DNA of 64,000 bases. It comes from Comamonas sp. GB3 AK4-5. GTDB taxonomy: Bacteria; Pseudomonadota; Gammaproteobacteria; Burkholderiales; Burkholderiaceae_C. The DNA lies in NCBI RefSeq assembly GCF_041320665.1, contig NZ_CP166730.1:1612001-1676000 (forward strand). Direction: 5' to 3'. A model generated the notes under the pieces. It saw only the letters and a list, made by a program, of their open reading frames with translations. It was not told the origin of the DNA and searched no databases. A program made the position numbers and the translations under genes. The stretch's first letter is position 1, and the number at the start of each line of letters is the position of its first letter. This document shows positions 59,949 through 64,000 of the stretch, in pieces.

Positions 59949-60179
59949 TTATTGCCCATCGCGCTGGCGCAGCCGGCGCAGTCCGTCCTTGGCGACAAAG
60001 GCCAGGCCCAGTGCCAGTGCAAACCAGGCCACCACGCTGGCTTGCACAAACAGGCTGCGCAAGGGAGTGTCGGACATGAATTGCGGCGCAACGAGCAGCA
60101 CCAGGCCGATCAGCGCCAGGATGACGCCGCGCACCAAGGTGTCGTTGGCAGAGGGTTTGCGAAAGGAAGAGGAGGCCAT
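59949..60179 (-). CDS. Small two-helix membrane protein, unknown function
   Basis: A 76-residue protein with a hydrophilic N-terminus, two clear membrane helices (about 19-35, VILALIGLVLLVAPQF, and 46-65, ASVVAWFALALGLAFVAK) and a basic C-terminal tail (GLRRLRQRDGQ). This looks like a true small gene rather than a shadow because of the helix pattern and good codon use. I do not recognise a named family. It converges on pabC and diverges from rbgA. Confidence 0.65.
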   Translation of the reverse strand: MASSSFRKPSANDTLVRGVILALIGLVLLVAPQFMSDTPLRSLFVQASVVAWFALALGLAFVAKDGLRRLRQRDGQ

Positions 60180-60320
60180 GGCACAGTAGACGACGGTAGA
60201 AGAAGCTTGCGATTATCCTTGCGCCCCTTGAGAACAGGTTTACGGTTTCTACGCAGGCGCGTCGCGCAGAGACTCTGGGCCGTTCTGCTCCCCTGATATC
60301 CCCGCAGAAAGACAAAAGTT

Positions 60321-61253
60321 ATGGCCATCCAGTGGTTCCCCGGTCACATGAACCTCACGCGCAAGCTGATTGCCGAGCGCATCAAGGACATCGATGTGGT
60401 GATCGAGGTGCTGGACGCCCGCATTCCCGGCTCCAGCTTCAATCCGCTGCTGCAGGAGCTGACAGGGCACAAGCCGCGCCTGAAGCTGCTCAACAAGCAG
60501 GATGTGGCCGACCCGGTGCAGACCCAGGCCTGGCTGGACTGGTACAACGCCCAGCCCGACACCCACGCCCTGCCCATGGATGCCGAAGAGGCCGCGCCGG
60601 CGCGCCGCCTGGTGCAGGCCTGCCGTGCGCTGGCGCCCAACCGGGGTGGCATGGCCAAGCCGCTGCGGGTGCTGATTTGCGGCGTGCCCAATGTGGGCAA
60701 GTCCACCTTGATCAACACCATGAGCAACAAGCGCCAGGCCAAGGCCGCCGACGAAGCCGGCGTGACCAAGGACGAGCAGCGCATCGTGCTGGACGATGAT
60801 TTTTATTTGTGGGACACACCCGGCATGCTGTGGCCGCGCATCATCGTGGAGCAAAGCGGCTTCAACCTGGCAGCGGCCGGCTCTGTGGGGCGCAATGCCT
60901 ACGACGAAGAGCTGGTGGCGCTGGAGCTGCTGCTGTATCTGCAAAAACACTATGCCCAGCTGCTGGAAGACCGCTACAAGCTGGGTTGGGGCGCGGAGAA
61001 AATTGCTGCCGCCCACGACGATGAGCTGCTGGAAGCCATAGGCCGCAAGCGCGGCGCTGTCATGAGCGGCGGGCGGGTGAACACACAAAAAGCGGCGGAG
61101 CTGGTGATCACCGAATTCCGCACCCATGTGCTGGGCCGCATCACGCTGGAAACGCCGGCCGAGTTTGCGCAATGGCTGGCCGTGGGCCAGGAGGCCGAAG
61201 TCAAGCGCCAGGCCTTGCAGGAAGAAAAAAAGCGCCGGAAAAAACGGCGCTGA
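60321..61253 (+). CDS. rbgA: Ribosome biogenesis GTPase RbgA (YlqF)
   Basis: A 310-residue circularly permuted GTPase that acts in late assembly of the large ribosomal subunit. The permuted motif order is visible: G4 LLNKQDVADP near residue 57, then G1 GVPNVGKSTLIN near residue 120, then G3 DTPGMLWPR. It begins IQWFPGHMNLTRKLIAERIK, the family hallmark, and ends with a Lys/Arg-rich tail. A good terminator-like hairpin follows. Confidence 0.94.
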   Translation: MAIQWFPGHMNLTRKLIAERIKDIDVVIEVLDARIPGSSFNPLLQELTGHKPRLKLLNKQDVADPVQTQAWLDWYNAQPDTHALPMDAEEAAPARRLVQACRALAPNRGGMAKPLRVLICGVPNVGKSTLINTMSNKRQAKAADEAGVTKDEQRIVLDDDFYLWDTPGMLWPRIIVEQSGFNLAAAGSVGRNAYDEELVALELLLYLQKHYAQLLEDRYKLGWGAEKIAAAHDDELLEAIGRKRGAVMSGGRVNTQKAAELVITEFRTHVLGRITLETPAEFAQWLAVGQEAEVKRQALQEEKKRRKKRR

Positions 61254-61263
61254 GTGTTTGACT

Positions 61264-61295
61264 CCCTCGCCCGCTTGCGGGAGAGGGCGGGTTTT
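61264..61295. terminator. Terminator-like hairpin between convergent rbgA and M20 genes
   Basis: Stem CCCTC-g-CCCGC / GCGGG-a-GAGGG with a two-base loop, followed by CGGG and TTTT on the plus strand. It resembles the R3 repeats at 9947 and 11196 and probably derives from the same family. Confidence 0.7.
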
Positions 61296-62487
61296 AGCCC
61301 TGAGGCTGGGCAAACCAGCGACGTGCCAGGCGGTCCCAGAATTTCGAGCCGAGTTCGATGTTGTCGTCGTTGAAGTCGTAGCCGGGGTTGTGCAGGCCCA
61401 CGCCGGGCTGGCCGCCCTGGCCGTTGCCAATCCAGCCGTAGGCGCCGGGCACTTCTTCCAGCATGAAGCCAAAGTCTTCGGCCGTCATGGCGGGGTCTAT
61501 GTCGGGGAAGGCATTGCCCTGGCCCACCATTTCCTGCATCACCTCGCCCATGAAGCGGGCCTCGCGCTCGGTGTTGGTGGTGTTGGGGTAGCCGGGCTTG
61601 TGGATGTAAACAGCCTCGCACAGATGGGCCTGGGCCACATGGCTGGCAATGCGCTGCAGGCCGGCGACCATATAGTCCTGGGTCGACTTGCTGAGTGCGC
61701 GCACCGTGCCGTAGATGGCGCATTCGTCGGGGATGATGTTCTCCACCGTGCCGCCTTCAATTTTACCCACGGTGAGCACCGCGCTGTCTATGGGGTCCAC
61801 GCCGCGCGAGACCAAGGTCTGCAGCTGGCTGACGATGGCGCAGGCCACGGGGATGGGGTCCAGCGTCTTGTGCGGCATGGCAGCGTGGCCGCCCTTGCCG
61901 CGCACGCGGATCTCGAAGCGCATGGTGGAGGCCATGATGGGGCCTACGCGCACGGCCATCTGGCCCTGGGGTAGCGAGGGCCAGTTGTGCAGGGCAAACA
62001 CCGCATCGCAGGGGAAGAGGGTGAACAGGCCGTCGTCCATCATGGCCTTGGCGCCGGCGCCGCCTTCTTCGGCCGGCTGGAAGATCAGGTGCACCGTGCC
62101 ATCAAAGTCGGGGTTTTGCGCCATCAGCGTGGCCGCGCCCAGCAGCATGGTGGTGTGGCCGTCATGACCGCAGGCGTGCATCTTGCCGGGCACGCAGCTG
62201 GCGTAGGCAGCGCCTGTGGTTTCGGCCACGGGCAGGGCGTCCATGTCGGCGCGTATGCCAATTTGGCGGCCGGGGTTTTCTTTGCTGCGGCCCTTGCCGT
62301 AGACGCTGGCCACCAGGCCGGTGCCGCCCAGGCCCCGGTGCACGGGCAGGCCCAGGGCCGTCAGATAGGCCGAGACCTTGCCGGCCGTGCGGTGTTCTTC
62401 GTACTTCAGCTCGGGGTTGGCGTGCAAGTCGCGCCGAAAGCTGACCAATTGGCCCAGATAAGGGGTGATATCGGATGCGGTAGTCAT
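61294..62487 (-). CDS. M20-family amidohydrolase (hippurate hydrolase/aminoacylase-like)
   Basis: A 397-residue zinc amidohydrolase. Motifs: FRRDLHANPELKYEEHRTAG, IGIRADMDALPVAETTG, MHACGHDGHTTMLLGAA (metal-binding His), and IFQPAEEGGAGAKAMMDDGL (catalytic Glu pair). The dimerisation domain has GKGGHAAMPHKTLDPI. Members hydrolyse N-acyl amino acids such as hippurate. The ATG at 62487 gives MTTASDITPYLGQLVSFRRD; seven extra upstream codons are less likely. It is monocistronic. Confidence 0.93.
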   Translation of the reverse strand: MTTASDITPYLGQLVSFRRDLHANPELKYEEHRTAGKVSAYLTALGLPVHRGLGGTGLVASVYGKGRSKENPGRQIGIRADMDALPVAETTGAAYASCVPGKMHACGHDGHTTMLLGAATLMAQNPDFDGTVHLIFQPAEEGGAGAKAMMDDGLFTLFPCDAVFALHNWPSLPQGQMAVRVGPIMASTMRFEIRVRGKGGHAAMPHKTLDPIPVACAIVSQLQTLVSRGVDPIDSAVLTVGKIEGGTVENIIPDECAIYGTVRALSKSTQDYMVAGLQRIASHVAQAHLCEAVYIHKPGYPNTTNTEREARFMGEVMQEMVGQGNAFPDIDPAMTAEDFGFMLEEVPGAYGWIGNGQGGQPGVGLHNPGYDFNDDNIELGSKFWDRLARRWFAQPQG

Positions 62488-62897
62488 CGTGAATCGGTGC
62501 CGGCACACGATGCGCCTGGCACGGGGTCGGAAAGTAGCTTCACATTATCGTCAAAAGGAATATCCGCTCATAGGGAGAAGCCGTATTTCGATGGCTGGGT
62601 GCGTGGGTGCTGATTTTTGAGTGAAATATGAGTTTTGTGTATATGAGTAAATCATTTGTAGCTATATATTCGATAGTGTTTTGGCGGAGGGTCGACTAAG
62701 TTAAGTCGCAATTGGCATAGGGCGTCAGGCGCTGCTACGCTGTGTTTGCCGGTTTTTTGAAATTCCTTTTTGGAATGTTTTGGGGCCTGGGCAGGGCCGC
62801 CATTCCGGGTTGGGCATGCCTAGCGCTGCCTGCGCCTGCTGCGGGTACACAACGGCGCAGCGCGCATGCGCAACAGAAGCGGCGACAATCGGCGGCA
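62488..62897. other. Intergenic region upstream of the DHH gene
   Basis: About 410 bases between divergent genes. The segment 62610-62710 is A/T-rich and likely holds promoters. The rightward frame is open from 62742, but the predicted residues look like non-coding GC-rich translation, so I leave them out. No repeat or operator recognised. Confidence 0.5.
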
Positions 62898-63899
62898 ATG
62901 ATTCGATCCATTCTTCCCCTGCAACTGCTGGTGGGCCCCTCGCACGACGACCCGCGCCCCCTCATCCTCTATCACGGCCGCCGCTGCCCGGACGGCTTTG
63001 GCGCCTCGCTGGCTGCCTGGCTGTATTACGGAGATGCGGCCGAGTACCGGGGCCTGGACCATGGCGAAATCCAGACCGACGACGACCTGGGCGAGCTGGA
63101 TGGCCGCGCCGTCTATGTGCTGGACTTTGCCTTCGAGCCCGAGCTGATGGCCGCCATCGAGGCGCGCGTGTCCAAGCTGGTGGTGCTGGACCACCACAAG
63201 AGCGCTGCCGAAAAACTCACCGGCTACCAGTGCCGCTGCGGTGTGGTGCACTTCGATATGAACAAGTCCGGCGCGCGCCTGGCCTGGGAGTTCTTCCACC
63301 CCGACAAGCCCGTGCCCGGCCTGATCCGCTACATCGAAGACCGCGACATCTGGAAGTGGGAGTTCGCCGAAAGCCCGGCCTTTCTGGCCGCGCTGGAGAT
63401 GGAGCCCCGCACCATTGCGCGCTGGGCCGAGATCGCCGCTTTCACGCCCGAGCAGGAGGCCGAGTTCATGGCCCGTGGCGGTGCCATGGACGAGAAATAC
63501 CAAAAGCTCTGCGCCGACATTGCGGACGGTGCCCAGCCCCTGGTCTTCAACGGCCAGCAAGGCCTGATGGTCAACTGCAATGGCATGTTCCACAGCCAGG
63601 TGGGCGATATCCTCTCGCGCCAAAGCGGCAGCTTTGCCCTGATGTGGCATGCCAGCACCAAGGGCGTGAAGGTGGGCCTGCGCTCGCGCTCGGAATTCAA
63701 CTGCATTCCCCTGGCCGAAGCCATGGGCGGTGGCGGCCATGCCCAGGCCTGCGGTTTCAAGATGGGCAACGAGCGCCTGGTGGAGCTGCTGACTGGCAGC
63801 TTCAAGTCCGATGCCGAGGCCGATTACGCTTTTGTCAAAGCCCCGCTGATGGAGTTTGATGAGGCGGGCAAGTGGATACGCCCGCCCAAGGCGGACTAA
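62898..63899 (+). CDS. DHH-family phosphoesterase/phosphohydrolase
   Basis: A 333-residue protein. DHH motifs: RRCPDGFGASLAAWLYYG, VYVLDFAFEPELM and VVLDHHKSAAEKL (the DHH signature, metal site). The C-terminal DHHA1 domain ends in the glycine motif AMGGGGHAQACGFKMG. The family includes oligonucleotide, cyclic dinucleotide and pyrophosphate hydrolases; the substrate here is unknown. The ATG at 62898 gives MIRSILPLQLLVGPSHDD. A strong terminator follows. Confidence 0.9.
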   Translation: MIRSILPLQLLVGPSHDDPRPLILYHGRRCPDGFGASLAAWLYYGDAAEYRGLDHGEIQTDDDLGELDGRAVYVLDFAFEPELMAAIEARVSKLVVLDHHKSAAEKLTGYQCRCGVVHFDMNKSGARLAWEFFHPDKPVPGLIRYIEDRDIWKWEFAESPAFLAALEMEPRTIARWAEIAAFTPEQEAEFMARGGAMDEKYQKLCADIADGAQPLVFNGQQGLMVNCNGMFHSQVGDILSRQSGSFALMWHASTKGVKVGLRSRSEFNCIPLAEAMGGGGHAQACGFKMGNERLVELLTGSFKSDAEADYAFVKAPLMEFDEAGKWIRPPKAD

Positions 63900-63915
63900 G
63901 TCTACGACTTTCCCC

Positions 63916-63939
63916 AACGCCGCACTGCGGCGTTTTTTT
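63916..63939 (+). terminator. Rho-independent terminator of the DHH gene
   Basis: Perfect 8-bp stem AACGCCGC / GCGGCGTT with a three-base loop, ending in seven T. Confidence 0.94.
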
Positions 63940-64000
63940 ATGCCCGGAGCGATTGCTATGCAAAGCGGAGCTTTCGGTGCTTTCGTGCAGAGCATTGGCG

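Overview
The window is GC-rich, densely coded DNA that looks like the chromosome of a betaproteobacterium of the family Comamonadaceae, most likely Comamonas or a close relative. Reasons from the sequence: two Bug-type solute receptors, a CcoG-type cbb3 oxidase assembly factor, a RibBX-RibH-NusB operon, the ybgC-tolQRA order, strong G/C third-position bias, and several families of hairpin-rich intergenic repeats. I see no rRNA, tRNA, CRISPR array, transposase or prophage.

Layout. 1-0.36 kb: a partial DUF5610-like gene behind a good FliA (sigma-28) promoter match. 0.7-5.1 kb: ccoG, a MocR-type regulator and an EamA exporter. 5.8-15.6 kb: a sugar locus with a ROK regulator, ABC ATPase, permease and binding protein, an IolE-like TIM-barrel protein, a Gfo/Idh/MocA oxidoreductase and two tandem TIM-barrel paralogues with twin-arginine leaders. 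15.7-27.2 kb: a CoA-linked catabolic cluster with a LysR regulator, two acyl-CoA dehydrogenases, two Bug receptors, a class III CoA-transferase, a TetR regulator, an acyl-CoA ligase and an Old Yellow Enzyme.

27.5-41.2 kb is the most unusual region. It holds a TolC-family lipoprotein, an HlyD-type adaptor, a 2,550-residue Ig-like and beta-strand-repeat surface protein with a LEQRFMFDGA motif near its N-terminus, a membrane HlyD protein with a possibly GAF-like N-terminus, and an M50-type membrane protein with a PqqD-like N-terminus and a lipoyl-like C-terminus. No ABC transporter gene is present. The set looks like a dedicated export system for the giant protein in which the M50/HlyD protein stands where a type I ABC exporter would be expected. 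This is the best candidate for a poorly described system.

41.3-64 kb is mainly housekeeping: an orphan ParB-like protein, TrhP (peptidase U32), a LysR/TauE pair, an aminotransferase-ybgC-tolQRA operon without tolB or pal next to it, ribBX-ribH-nusB, a ferredoxin, an SDR dehydrogenase, gshA, a chemoreceptor, pabB and pabC, RbgA, an M20 amidohydrolase and a DHH phosphoesterase.

An intergenic repeat of about 100-125 bp occurs at six loci, usually just after a stop codon. Its stems keep pairing although their bases differ between copies, and most copies end in a stem plus a T-run, so it probably acts as an RNA 3'-end element. A second palindromic element lies exactly between two convergent stop codons at 41.2 kb.
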